Below, piece by piece: positions 33,473-42,650 of a stretch of DNA of 57,760 nt (its first letter is position 1; every line of letters begins with the position of its first letter). The DNA lies in contig WTHQ01000023.1 of assembly GCA_011523055.1 (NCBI GenBank), positions 10,915 to 68,674 of the forward strand, given 5' to 3'. Source of the DNA: Methanobacteriota archaeon. GTDB taxonomy: Archaea; Thermoplasmatota; Poseidoniia; Poseidoniales; Thalassarchaeaceae. Below the pieces are notes generated by a model. That model saw only the letters and a list, made by a program, of their open reading frames with translations, was not told the DNA's origin and made no database searches. The translations under genes were made by a program, and so were the position numbers.

Positions 33473-34822
33473 ATGGTTGATGGCCCAGTGCTTGAAACAT
33501 CTGAGTATCTTACAAGACAGTCCACACTATTGAGCCAATTGGATGTTAATTCTATTCTTCTTATTCCGACCAACCCAAAACAAGTCAGAACACATGATGT
33601 TTATTTTCCGTTCAGGCCATCATCTGACATACTGTATCTGTCTGGTTGGGATGAGCCTTCATCACTATTCGCGGCCAAACACAACGGCGTAGAGTGGGAG
33701 ACGGCTCTTTTCGTGCAGGATAACGATGAATTGGCAGAAAGATGGGAAGGAAGGAGAGTAGGAGTCGATGGGGCCGCGCAGAAATGGCCCGTCGATAAGG
33801 GCTATGATTGGAATGAGAGGACCAAAATATTACAAAATTGGCTAATCAGTTCGAAGTCAGTTTTTATTCAACAGGGCTTGGATCCTCAACTGGACAAATT
33901 AGTACAAGATGAAGTCACGAAATCTTCTAGGATAAAGACAACCACGGGAGTAGGCCCTACCACTGTAGTCGACCCTTCGCAAATGATAGCAGAAATGAGG
34001 ATGAGGAAATCTGAATCTGAGATATCATTGATGCGGAGTGCAGCAAAAATAGCCTCAAGCGCTCACATTCTGGCCATGAAAAGTACCTTGGGGAGGACCA
34101 CCGAATTCAACTTACAATCTATCATAGAATCAACTTTTACGATGAACCAGTCGACACCAAGTTACAGTTCTATTGTGGCCGGTGGCGATAACGCAACAAT
34201 TCTGCATTATCACAAGAACAACTCAATAATAGAATCAGGCGAACTAGTATTGATAGACGCTGGTTGCGAAATAAATGGCTATGCATCTGACATAACCAGG
34301 ACGTGGCCCGTCAACGGAAAATTTTCGGCCCCCCAAAAAGAGATCTATGAACTTGTTCTCAAGGCCCAGACTGACGCCATTGCCGAGTGTAGGGCGGGTA
34401 AATATTGGTCCGATCCCCACAAAGCGGCTGTCACTACCCTCGCTTATGGACTGCTGGAACTCGGAATATTGACTTGCAGTACTTCAGAGGCTTTGGGCAA
34501 TGATTTCGATGGAAGAGTAAGAGAATTCTTCATGCACGGGACGAGTCACTCCTTGGGTCTCGACGTTCATGACGTAGGAATGACGAAACCCCCGGGTGAC
34601 CCTAATGGCAGAATGCTAGAGCCTGGAATGGTGATCACAGTAGAACCAGGTCTTTATTTCCCCAAATGGGTAGAAGGCATGGATTTTGATTCAAAATACC
34701 TAGGCATAGGGATTAGGATTGAGGATGACGTCCTAATCACAGACGGTGATCCGATAATACTGACAAATGACTGTCCTAAAACCGTCGTTGATATAGAGAG
34801 TACGATCGGTAGGGACTTGTAA
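33473..34822 (+). CDS. M24B Xaa-Pro aminopeptidase (PepP-type)
   Basis: Removes N-terminal residues preceding proline. About 449 residues. The N-terminal creatinase-like domain includes SSDILYLSGWDEPSSLF, typical of PepP. The catalytic pita-bread domain keeps the five metal ligands: two Asp in LIDAGCEINGYASDITRTWPV (read as DAG and DIT), His in HGTSHSLGLDVHD, Glu in VITVEPGLYFP and Glu in GIRIEDDVLI. Start ATG 33473 is preferred over TTG 33467. It is followed 2 nt later by mqnC, with which it is probably co-transcribed. No functional link between the two is evident. Confidence 0.95.
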   Translation: MVDGPVLETSEYLTRQSTLLSQLDVNSILLIPTNPKQVRTHDVYFPFRPSSDILYLSGWDEPSSLFAAKHNGVEWETALFVQDNDELAERWEGRRVGVDGAAQKWPVDKGYDWNERTKILQNWLISSKSVFIQQGLDPQLDKLVQDEVTKSSRIKTTTGVGPTTVVDPSQMIAEMRMRKSESEISLMRSAAKIASSAHILAMKSTLGRTTEFNLQSIIESTFTMNQSTPSYSSIVAGGDNATILHYHKNNSIIESGELVLIDAGCEINGYASDITRTWPVNGKFSAPQKEIYELVLKAQTDAIAECRAGKYWSDPHKAAVTTLAYGLLELGILTCSTSEALGNDFDGRVREFFMHGTSHSLGLDVHDVGMTKPPGDPNGRMLEPGMVITVEPGLYFPKWVEGMDFDSKYLGIGIRIEDDVLITDGDPIILTNDCPKTVVDIESTIGRDL

Positions 34823-34824
34823 AC

Positions 34825-35925
34825 ATGCAAAAAAATGCGACCCAGACTTACGAAAATCCCGGCAGGTTATCGATCGAAGATGCTGTCTATTTGTACGAAA
34901 AAGCGCCTTTCTTCGAGCTATTGAGGTCTGCTGACGAAAAGAGGAAGGCAATGCTACCCAATAACGAGGTGACCTACCTCGTTGACAGGAACATCAACTA
35001 CACTAATGCATGCACCATAAATTGTCAATTTTGCTCGTTCTACCGGCCTCCAGGCCACCCTGAAGTCTATACTCAGACGATAGACCAAATCAGCCAACGA
35101 GTATCAGAGTTAGAAATGGTAGGTGGAACGAGAATCCTAATGCAGGGTGGTGTGAACCCGGACCTCCCCATTGAATGGTATGTCAGGATACTAAATGAGC
35201 TAAGGGCTCGACATCCAAAAGTTGCATTGGATTGCTTTTCGCCGATAGAGATAGAGGGAATTTCCAATGTGACGAAGATTACCACTATTGAGGTCCTAAA
35301 GATATTGAAAAACGCGGGTATGACGGGCCTACCAGGCGGGGGGGCGGAAATGCTCGTGGATGAGGTTAGGTCAGACGTGTCGCCTATCAAAGGGTCCTCC
35401 AATAATTGGCTACGCATTATGGAGGAGGCCCAAAATTTAGGTCTGACAACTTCTGCAACCAACGTGATTGGATTTGGTGAATCATTACATCAGAGAATAG
35501 AGCACCTTAACAAAATTCGAGATCTACAGGAGAGGTCGTTAAGACTTGGTAATGTGGGATTTACATCGTTTATCGCTTGGCCAGTTCAGTTAGAAAATAA
35601 TTCCTTTGGCAAAAGGAACCGTGGCAATAACAGGAGGGATATGGGCGCGGGTGCTGTTGAATATCTACGCCACATAGCCATCTCTAGGCTTTTCTTGGAT
35701 AATATTCCCCATATACAGGCATCCTGGCCAACTATGGGATTAGAGGTAGCTCAACTGGGGTTGTCAGCGGGTGCCGATGACATAGGCTCCACCATGATGG
35801 AGGAAAATGTGGTATCCGCATCTGGGACTAAAAAGACTTCAGCAGCAGAAGAAGAATTGAGAGATGCAATCATCAAGGCCGGTTTTATACCCCGGAAGCG
35901 CGATTCCGATTACAACCTAATTTGA
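34825..35925 (+). CDS. mqnC: Cyclic dehypoxanthinyl futalosine synthase MqnC (radical SAM)
   Basis: A radical SAM enzyme of the futalosine route to menaquinone. The cluster motif is NACTINCQFCSFYR (Cys63, Cys67, Cys70). Family marks are RILMQGGVNPDLP, FSPIEIEGISN, TGLPGGGAEMLVDEVR and the C-terminal AGADDIGSTMMEENVVSA. LPGGGAEML and MMEENVVSASG separate it from the related CofH/FO synthase. The length of 366 is normal. The other mqn genes are not in this window. Its 3' end overlaps a convergent membrane-protein gene by 9 nt. Confidence 0.9.
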   Translation: MQKNATQTYENPGRLSIEDAVYLYEKAPFFELLRSADEKRKAMLPNNEVTYLVDRNINYTNACTINCQFCSFYRPPGHPEVYTQTIDQISQRVSELEMVGGTRILMQGGVNPDLPIEWYVRILNELRARHPKVALDCFSPIEIEGISNVTKITTIEVLKILKNAGMTGLPGGGAEMLVDEVRSDVSPIKGSSNNWLRIMEEAQNLGLTTSATNVIGFGESLHQRIEHLNKIRDLQERSLRLGNVGFTSFIAWPVQLENNSFGKRNRGNNRRDMGAGAVEYLRHIAISRLFLDNIPHIQASWPTMGLEVAQLGLSAGADDIGSTMMEENVVSASGTKKTSAAEEELRDAIIKAGFIPRKRDSDYNLI

Positions 35926-37050
35926 GTCTGGCCATATTCCAAGAGGATCAAGTTCTCGCACGGCGGAAAGTGGCATATTTGATATGATTACGTCTGCTTC
36001 TCTTTCTGGCATTATAATCTCCTGTGACCAGCCTAGGTCGATATCGAGATCCAAATTTTGAACACGGGATTGTACTGGTTCCCTCTTTCCAATTATTTGA
36101 ATTTCCCAATGGATCGAGAAAAGGGTGGAGTATATGGAGCCAGGCCATTTGATGTCTGGAACTGGTAGGATAACTGCCTTGTCGCCAGCATCTAAAGCTA
36201 CCCAAGGACCAGAATCTGAGACTCTCAACGGTTCAAGAAGTAAATTTCCAGATGGGTCGAGTGCCATAGGAACGCTTTCGCCAACACTGGAACCGTCATA
36301 TTCTCCAAGTGCCACCACATTAACGGGTGTGGGTGTAGAGAGTCCTGGCGGAGGTTGGCCATCGAGGTCCCTATCGACAGCATCAAGGATCACATCTCTT
36401 TCTGGTACCAACATACCTACCACTACTCTTGCCTGTGTCGGTCTGAAGGCATTGGGGCAATTCAGTATCTCAAATTCAATGGCATCTTGAATTGAAACGA
36501 TGGCTATATCCAGAGGTTCCAACGGGCTGTTTTGTAGCATGCGTTGCATCCTGATATCCCTTAAGTTTGATACGTTCCTCAGAATGATGGGAATTATGAA
36601 GAGTGGGAATGCGATAAATAGCACAGCTGGGTAATCTAACGGTCCCAGTGTTATGGGCGTTCCGAGAAATTTACCGAAATGTGGAATTCTTGCCAGGTCG
36701 TCGCCAAATAGTGCTTGTAAAATAAGTGCTGAGAATATTGCAATGACGCCAAATGGTAGGAATTTCCGTGAGAATCTGTGCAATGAATTCGGTCTGATGA
36801 ACCACCCTCTTCGGGTGGAAATTATTTTATTGCCGGGTGTTCTAGAAAATTTTAATTCTTTCACTGTGCCACTGTAGTCATTTTCTATCGGTGTCATGTG
36901 AGCATGCCATCCGGATATGTCCCCGATCTGGATTTTCCCAGGCTGCTCAAGATCGCAAGAGACAACACAATCGACAGCATCCAAAATTTCAGGTTTCGTT
37001 CTGTCTCTGTCAAAAGGTGGGTATCTCATAGAAATTTTATACAGAGGCAT
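35917..37050 (-). CDS. Membrane protein with two helices, unknown function
   Basis: 377 residues. An N-terminal cytoplasmic-looking beta-rich part (1-95) is followed by two membrane helices (about 99-117 and 140-158, the latter YPAVLFIAFPLFIIPIIL), then a long soluble C-terminal part with mixed alpha/beta pattern and Pro-rich loops (EYDGSSVGESVPMALDPSG). I recognise no domain. It follows the geranylgeranyl reductase-like gene by 4 nt on the same strand, so it may be co-transcribed with it, but no functional link is visible. Confidence 0.78.
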   Translation of the reverse strand: MPLYKISMRYPPFDRDRTKPEILDAVDCVVSCDLEQPGKIQIGDISGWHAHMTPIENDYSGTVKELKFSRTPGNKIISTRRGWFIRPNSLHRFSRKFLPFGVIAIFSALILQALFGDDLARIPHFGKFLGTPITLGPLDYPAVLFIAFPLFIIPIILRNVSNLRDIRMQRMLQNSPLEPLDIAIVSIQDAIEFEILNCPNAFRPTQARVVVGMLVPERDVILDAVDRDLDGQPPPGLSTPTPVNVVALGEYDGSSVGESVPMALDPSGNLLLEPLRVSDSGPWVALDAGDKAVILPVPDIKWPGSIYSTLFSIHWEIQIIGKREPVQSRVQNLDLDIDLGWSQEIIMPEREADVIISNMPLSAVRELDPLGIWPDSN

Positions 37051-37054
37051 ATAA

Positions 37055-38242
37055 TCACGCGAAAATAATTGAATTTGCGGCTCTCATAGCGATGTTCCTG
37101 AATTCTGGCACATCTTTTAGCATCTTCAGTCCGAGGGGAATAGGATTTTCAATCTCACCATATTTTTGTATAATGTCCAATACCTCTGGTTTTGACCATA
37201 TCTTGAAAATTGATTCTAATTCCTCATCAGTGCTGTTGGTTAGAAAGGCATCCCGTAGCGCCCTTGCTCTATCGTGCTTCTTTGCTATTGGTTTGATGAT
37301 CTGTCTCGCTTTCTTATCGGTCCATCTTGAGTTGATTTCGTCGGAGCTAATTATTGTCGAAATAAGGTCGATACTGTTCTCGACATGAGTGAATCCTGGT
37401 CCTATTCCACCGCCTGTAGTAGGTTTACATAGACCAGCAGCGTCCCCGAATACCATTATTCTTCCTTTGGCGGGGTTCATTATTGGCTTGGCTGGAACCG
37501 GCCCACAATATCTTCCCACTTCTGAACATCCATCAAATCGCCCCTTCCACAATTTATGATTGAGTAAATTTGAAATCGTCTCTTCGCTGGACTTATTCCC
37601 CAAGAGATCTGGTCTACTGAAAGTGCCAATACGGGTAGTTGTGCCGGTTGGAATAGCCCAGGAAAAAAATCCTGGAGCGATTTCTTTGCCCGTGTACATG
37701 TCTAATTTTCCTTCCTCATGTTGATATCCTGTTACATCTATCTGAAATCCAATCATATTTTCCCTAATCCTCCCCATACGGTGATATCTTCTGACCCATG
37801 AATGAGCACCGTCGCATCCTAGGATCACCCTAGATGACACAATAATTTCCGAACCCTCACTAATCAGTGTAGTAGTTACCTTATCGTTATTGACTGAAGT
37901 CTCGACTGGTATGGTATTCAACAGTATAGAAGACCCAGCGGAAAGGGCTTGAGAAACCACAGATTCATCGAACAATTTCCTGCAAACTGACCAAGTTCTG
38001 GTGCGATTGGGCGTTCCGATGTCTACTAGGGTTCCATTGGGCCCGTGAATTCTAGCTCCCCATATTCTCGAAAGGGCAGTATGTTCTAGACCGACCTTTT
38101 CCATTGAACCTGGGTTGATCAAGCCTGCACACTGAAATGGCCTTCCCACTTGATCATGTTCCTCCACCATGAGTGTGCTATGGCCTGATTCGGCTAGCTT
38201 TCTGGCCAGATATCCGCCGATTGGCCCGGCACCTATGATCAA
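37055..38242 (-). CDS. Geranylgeranyl reductase-family FAD protein
   Basis: 395 residues. The FAD-binding loop IIGAGPIGGYLARKLAESG and VEEHDQVGRPFQCAGLINP (Cys after the second Gly/Arg) match archaeal digeranylgeranylglycerophospholipid reductases. GDAAGLCKPTTGGGIGPG is the FAD-pyrophosphate motif near the end. Such enzymes saturate the isoprenoid side chains of archaeal lipids or of quinones. The first usable start is TTG 38242. In-frame codons just before it read HVDAL, as if the protein began slightly earlier, but no ATG, GTG or TTG is available there. It lies 19 nt behind topA, leftward. Confidence 0.88.
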   Translation of the reverse strand: MIIGAGPIGGYLARKLAESGHSTLMVEEHDQVGRPFQCAGLINPGSMEKVGLEHTALSRIWGARIHGPNGTLVDIGTPNRTRTWSVCRKLFDESVVSQALSAGSSILLNTIPVETSVNNDKVTTTLISEGSEIIVSSRVILGCDGAHSWVRRYHRMGRIRENMIGFQIDVTGYQHEEGKLDMYTGKEIAPGFFSWAIPTGTTTRIGTFSRPDLLGNKSSEETISNLLNHKLWKGRFDGCSEVGRYCGPVPAKPIMNPAKGRIMVFGDAAGLCKPTTGGGIGPGFTHVENSIDLISTIISSDEINSRWTDKKARQIIKPIAKKHDRARALRDAFLTNSTDEELESIFKIWSKPEVLDIIQKYGEIENPIPLGLKMLKDVPEFRNIAMRAANSIIFA

Positions 38243-38261
38243 AGCGTCAACATGTATGGGA

Positions 38262-40574
38262 TCACTTCCTCTTTTTCCCTCTACCCTTTATGCCCAATTG
38301 ATCTCTGAGTTCCATTATTGAGAGACTAACTTGGTTGGAATCCATATCCGCTATCGATTCTATGGATCTGCTTCTGCAAAACACGGACTCCTCAGTCTCG
38401 GCTTTCTGCAACAGTGACCTGAGGTAACTCAATTGCTTATCCGTTGGAGGCCTCGGTATATCGTTCTTCATAGCAATTAGCTTGGAGATCAATTGAGAAG
38501 CAGACCCTGATCTACCACCTGAAAGCTCTTCCAGGGATTCTAATCCAACTATTTTGGATGCATCATTTTCGGTTATATTGATTTGATCACACAGCTTGAA
38601 GATGAGATTCATCTGTTTGTCCGAGGGCCCTGCAACCACGTTCATCTCAGTGAGTTTGTCTATCAGGGCCTTAGCAGAATTGCCGTCAATTTCATCAAGA
38701 GAGCGTCCCTCTAAAATTCTAATAGATTCCTCATCTGTCAATGACCTTAGAAGCTGCTTGAGGAAAGAGAGTTGTTTCGGGGTAGGTTTGGACCTTCTTT
38801 TTTCTAGAGCAGAGCTGTGGGATTCTGAGAACTCGTCAACAAATTCTGCCCAGACAACTGTCGCCTCTTGACTTCTGTGCTCTATTCCATCAAGACTGTC
38901 CTCCATCCGAGCAGTAAAGGCTGAGTCAAAGACTCCCCTATTTCCGTCCGATCCATACATCGGAGCTATTTCCTGCCACAGTAGAATTCCTTTTTCGGAG
39001 GGTACGAGGGCGCCATTTTCGTTGATGACGTATCTTCTCTTTTCATCAAGTAATTTCTCCACGGTAGTAGCATAGGTAGAGGGTCTTCCTATACCTGCCT
39101 TTTGCATGCTCTCCACTAGTGTATGTTGTCTGAACCTACTAGGAGGTTTAGTCTCGTCCACAATTAGCTTGGGTGAGTCTTCATTGCAAATAACTTTGAT
39201 TTTTGAACCAGTCTCTAAATTTGCATTTGGTGGACTTAACTTGGGCGTTTCGCGTAGATCCCCATACGCACATTCCCATCCAGCTTCTGTGCGCCAGGAT
39301 GAACTTGAGGTTAGAACTTTCTCAAATTCACCTATTACTCCTCGAACAGATACGGTAGAATATACCGAATCTCTCATCATGCTAGCTGCAAACCTGCTCC
39401 ATATCAGCTTGTACAGAGTTAGTTGGGGCTTTTCGAGCCCTGCAGGTTCGCGAACACTGGGATCTGTTGGCCTTATGGCCTCGTGCGCATCCTGTGTCGT
39501 ACTTGACCCCTTTTCTTGTAGCGCCTCAGAGTCGGGCCTAAGGTAGCTCTCACCAAATTCACTACTAATGTAATTGGCCATACTTGACCTCGCTTCCGGG
39601 CTCGTTCTAGTTGAGTCTGTTCTCAGGTATGTAATGAGCCCTTGTTGATACAGATCGTTGGCTACTTGCATGATTCTCTTGCTTCCCCATCCTAAGCTAG
39701 GGTGTGAACCCGCAGTCCTAAGTAACGTCGGAGTAGAGAAAGGAAGTTGTGGTTTTGACTTTCTTTCCCCGAACTTTACCTCGGTCAGTGTGATCTCACC
39801 AACATTGTTAGCCTCGATTACAGCCATGTTTGCGAGTTTTTCATCATCTGTTCTATCCGGATGGTGCTTCGGCTTGTCAGTTGAGGTGTCGAACCAAGCA
39901 TCTGCCTCACCCTTCTCGTGGAACCTCACCTTAAATTTGAGCTCATCAGTGTCAACAGTGACTGAATAATACGGTTGAGGGACGAAATCCATCCTGAGCA
40001 ACTCCCTCTCTACTAAAATTCCGAGCGTGGGTGTTTGCACTCTCCCCATTGATGTTAGATTCCATGATCTAGAAAACTTCGATGCCCTGTACCCTACCAG
40101 CCTGTCCATAAATCGCCTTACTTTAGCAGCGTCGACAAGATCCATATCGACATCTCTTGGATTCTCAATGGCCTGCAGAATCGCCCTCTTGGTAACTTCA
40201 TTGAAGGTCACCCTCTTAGTTTCGTATTCACTGAATATTTCAGCTAGTCTCCAGGCTATGAATTCCCCTTCTCTGTCAGGATCTGTTGCAATGTAGATAG
40301 TATCCACTTTGTTCTTCTTAGCCTTGGCAATCATATTTTTGATAGTATTTTGAGCGCTCTTGCCACTGTGATCTGTCCATGCCCAAGGGGGCTCAGGGAG
40401 CTGATCCTTTTTCGATGCCCACATAGCCTTACTTGCTTGCTTCTTATCCTTGTAGCCCCTCCCAGGTAGATCTTGAACGTGGCCCCTGCAAGACTCCACG
40501 ATAAAGGATGGGCCAAGATACCCCTGAATCTTCTTTCCCTTGGCACCGGACTCTACTATGACTAAGCTGCTCAT
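38262..40574 (-). CDS. topA: DNA topoisomerase I, bacterial TopA type, with three C-terminal helical repeats
   Basis: 770 residues. TOPRIM motifs LVIVESGAKGKKI and ATDPDREGEFIAW are intact. The catalytic Tyr316 lies in GLITYLRTDSTR, and GIGRPSTYATTVEKL follows as in bacterial TopA. It relaxes negative supercoils. In place of the Cys4 zinc fingers of bacterial TopA, residues about 597-770 hold three units of 52-62 residues, each starting 'xKQLxxLxxLL' (TPKQLSFLKQLL, SDKQMNLIFKLC, TDKQLSYLRSLL) and ending in a second helix with LIDKL, LISKL or IMELR. A GGGAGG ribosome-binding site lies before the ATG. It ends in a basic GRGKKRK tail. Confidence 0.95.
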   Translation of the reverse strand: MSSLVIVESGAKGKKIQGYLGPSFIVESCRGHVQDLPGRGYKDKKQASKAMWASKKDQLPEPPWAWTDHSGKSAQNTIKNMIAKAKKNKVDTIYIATDPDREGEFIAWRLAEIFSEYETKRVTFNEVTKRAILQAIENPRDVDMDLVDAAKVRRFMDRLVGYRASKFSRSWNLTSMGRVQTPTLGILVERELLRMDFVPQPYYSVTVDTDELKFKVRFHEKGEADAWFDTSTDKPKHHPDRTDDEKLANMAVIEANNVGEITLTEVKFGERKSKPQLPFSTPTLLRTAGSHPSLGWGSKRIMQVANDLYQQGLITYLRTDSTRTSPEARSSMANYISSEFGESYLRPDSEALQEKGSSTTQDAHEAIRPTDPSVREPAGLEKPQLTLYKLIWSRFAASMMRDSVYSTVSVRGVIGEFEKVLTSSSSWRTEAGWECAYGDLRETPKLSPPNANLETGSKIKVICNEDSPKLIVDETKPPSRFRQHTLVESMQKAGIGRPSTYATTVEKLLDEKRRYVINENGALVPSEKGILLWQEIAPMYGSDGNRGVFDSAFTARMEDSLDGIEHRSQEATVVWAEFVDEFSESHSSALEKRRSKPTPKQLSFLKQLLRSLTDEESIRILEGRSLDEIDGNSAKALIDKLTEMNVVAGPSDKQMNLIFKLCDQINITENDASKIVGLESLEELSGGRSGSASQLISKLIAMKNDIPRPPTDKQLSYLRSLLQKAETEESVFCRSRSIESIADMDSNQVSLSIMELRDQLGIKGRGKKRK

Positions 40575-40619
40575 GTTATTATCCTCCCGCCCAACACATA
40601 CTGTATAATCTGAGTGGCA

Positions 40620-41027
40620 TCATTGTAGGCCATATAGTTCCGTGTTACGCCATTCTGATTCTGACCACTCCGTGTCATCGACACAACCCGAACAACCTGG
40701 GTAGCCTGCGGCTGCCAACTCGACAATGGACTTGCAGATATGATTTACATTCTCAGTTGAGTCATTCCTTATCCATAGTGTATTCATCTCGGGGGCAATG
40801 TTTCCCCCTATCACTATTCCATGAGCACCCATCAATGTCATTGTTGTGGGACCATCCCTGGACAAGATAATCTCTTCAAAATGCACATTAATTCTCGGAT
40901 TAGCGTCTGACGCAGATATCAATGCTTGCTGAATCGAATTAAGACTTTCAGGACATCCATTGTATAGGATACCCCTTGACCTGAGTAACCTCTTGGCTAC
41001 CTCGTTGCCCCCTTTGTTCTGCGCCAT
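40620..41027 (-). CDS. Hypothetical protein with C-terminal CxxC
   Basis: 135 residues with an alpha/beta feel: NGCPESLNSIQQALISASD, then FEEIILSRDGPTTMTLMGAHG. A C-terminal PGCSGCVDDTEW segment could bind a metal or form a disulfide. No family recognised. It precedes topA by 45 nt on the same strand. The ATG at 41027 is only 12 nt from the first ATG of the divergent pyrD frame, so either the pyrD start is downstream (preferred) or the promoters overlap. Confidence 0.7.
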   Translation of the reverse strand: MAQNKGGNEVAKRLLRSRGILYNGCPESLNSIQQALISASDANPRINVHFEEIILSRDGPTTMTLMGAHGIVIGGNIAPEMNTLWIRNDSTENVNHICKSIVELAAAGYPGCSGCVDDTEWSESEWRNTELYGLQ

Positions 41028-41084
41028 TACCGATGCGAGATGCCAATGCTTGAAGAACCTGTCATTTCATGGATCTACAGAGAT

Positions 41085-42194
41085 ATGACATACGGACTCA
41101 TAGTTAGGCCTGTTCTGAAGTTTTTCGACTCAGAAAATGCCCATGGTCTCAGCATCAAGGTCGGTTCAGTATTAGCCTCTACATATGCCGGGCAAAAAAT
41201 GCTCGGCTACCTGTACAAGACCCCCTCGCTGCCTATCGAGGCACTTGGCCTTAACTTCAGACACCCATTGGGGCTCGCCGCTGGGATGGATAAGAAGTGT
41301 GAAGCCCTTCAACTATGGCCATCTATTGGTTTTTCCTGGACTGAGGGCGGGGGAATTACCTATCATCCACAAGAAGGAAATCCAAGACCAAGAATGTTTA
41401 GATCTGATTCTGAGAGGGCGTTGGTAAACAGGATGGGATTCAACAACCCAGGTGCAGTTGCGTCGAGAAACAATCTAGTATCAATTATGGACAGTGGAAA
41501 TTGGCCTAGAACCCCGTTAGCACTTAACATCGGCTGTAGCAAAATTTCGGTGAATGATGAGAGACCAGAAGACGACTATATTGCGACGCTGAACCAACTA
41601 TGGGATTTGGGCGACCTGTTCGTCATTAACGCCTCCTCACCAAACACAGTTGGACTTCGAGACCTCGGTCAATCTAACAAGTTGAATAACCTATTGCGGT
41701 CTATTGACAACTTCAGATCCACCAGGGGGGAATCCCGTCCAGTGTTGTTCAAAATTTCCCCTGATGCTTCGGACTCAGAGATCGAAATGATGGTTGATGT
41801 TGCACTGGATAACGGCATAGATGGATTTGTTGCAGTGAACACCACCACAAGCAGGCCCAGACCCACCTCCACAAGATCTCGTAAAGCCTTCAGCGAAGAT
41901 GGCGGTCTGTCTGGAAGGCCCCTGAGGGATAGAAGCCTGGACGTAATTCGCATCATTCACAACAGAGCCGGGAGAAATTATCCAATAGTGGGTGTGGGGG
42001 GAATAGACGGCCCAGATTCTGCTTGGCACGCCATCACATCAGGAGCAACTCTCTTGCAATTATACTCCGCCTTAGTCTTCAACGGACCCTCAGTGGTCAG
42101 GAAGACTATTCGAGGCCTAAAGCGGAAATTGGACCAAGAAGGTATAGAGAATATACAAGATGCTGTCGGCATTCACTCGAGCACCAATCAATAA
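41085..42194 (+). CDS. pyrD: Dihydroorotate dehydrogenase (quinone), class 2
   Basis: Oxidises dihydroorotate to orotate in pyrimidine synthesis and passes electrons to a quinone. The class 2 marks are the membrane-associating N-terminal helix YGLIVRPVLKFFDSENAHG, PLGLAAGMDKKCEAL and the catalytic Ser in NASSPNTVGLRDL. The FMN-site segments VGVGGIDGPDSAWHAI and ATLLQLYSALVF are also present. The usual GTVTPxPQ segment is altered to GGGITYHPQ. I prefer ATG 41085; ATG 41040 would crowd the divergent gene. The C-terminal end overlaps one possible start of the ccmE-like gene. Confidence 0.95.
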   Translation: MTYGLIVRPVLKFFDSENAHGLSIKVGSVLASTYAGQKMLGYLYKTPSLPIEALGLNFRHPLGLAAGMDKKCEALQLWPSIGFSWTEGGGITYHPQEGNPRPRMFRSDSERALVNRMGFNNPGAVASRNNLVSIMDSGNWPRTPLALNIGCSKISVNDERPEDDYIATLNQLWDLGDLFVINASSPNTVGLRDLGQSNKLNNLLRSIDNFRSTRGESRPVLFKISPDASDSEIEMMVDVALDNGIDGFVAVNTTTSRPRPTSTRSRKAFSEDGGLSGRPLRDRSLDVIRIIHNRAGRNYPIVGVGGIDGPDSAWHAITSGATLLQLYSALVFNGPSVVRKTIRGLKRKLDQEGIENIQDAVGIHSSTNQ

Positions 42195-42225
42195 GCCTGA
42201 TGAACGACCCTTCGGACCGAGAGTC

Positions 42226-42615
42226 ATGGGGACAACTAGGGCGGGTAGGCTTGTAGTTGTAGGTATAATGATGACCGTCCTTGTTTTTGCTATGTTAATC
42301 CAAGCCAAACCGTTACCTCAGATGTCCGTTGACCAGATGGTGGATGAGGCGACAATACATGAAAACAATGAGGTCCATGTCAGAGGCACGGTGAAGCCGA
42401 ATACTGTCTCAGATGAAGGGAACACATTCACGCTATCGGGGGAAGACAGCGATGTTCACATAGATGCGTCCGGAATATCATTGCCAGATGGTCTTATTGA
42501 GGGTACGACAGTTGCTGTCGAAGGGAAGCTGAAAGCGACCGAGAACGGCTGGACCATAAAGGCGACACAAGTACAGACAGGATGTCCTTCCAAGTACGAG
42601 ACAACCAATGAATAG
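42226..42615 (+). CDS. ccmE: Cytochrome c maturation haem chaperone CcmE, Cys-type (CxxxY)
   Basis: About 129 residues from ATG 42226; the frame is open to ATG 42160, but that overlaps pyrD. One N-terminal membrane helix (about 9-26, RLVVVGIMMTVLVFAML) is followed by an OB-fold domain: EVHVRGTVKPNTVSDEGNTF, then VAVEGKLKATENGWTIKAT. It ends with TGCPSKYE. In E. coli the haem-binding residue is His in HxxxY; here the motif is Cys-Pro-Ser-Lys-Tyr, the CxxxY variant known from archaea and some bacteria. CcmE passes haem to apocytochromes outside the membrane. No other ccm gene is in the window. Confidence 0.87.
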   Translation: MGTTRAGRLVVVGIMMTVLVFAMLIQAKPLPQMSVDQMVDEATIHENNEVHVRGTVKPNTVSDEGNTFTLSGEDSDVHIDASGISLPDGLIEGTTVAVEGKLKATENGWTIKATQVQTGCPSKYETTNE

Positions 42616-42619
42616 GGTT

Positions 42620-42629
42620 TGTATAAATG
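42620..42629 (+). promoter_or_regulatory. TATA-like box of the SRP RNA gene
   Basis: TGTATAAATG lies about 26 nt before G42651, where helix-forming sequence of the SRP RNA begins. Spacing and sequence fit an archaeal promoter. It is located just after the ccmE stop, or overlapping it by a few bases. Confidence 0.6.
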
Positions 42630-42650
42630 CGATTGCCCTCTGGAACAGAC

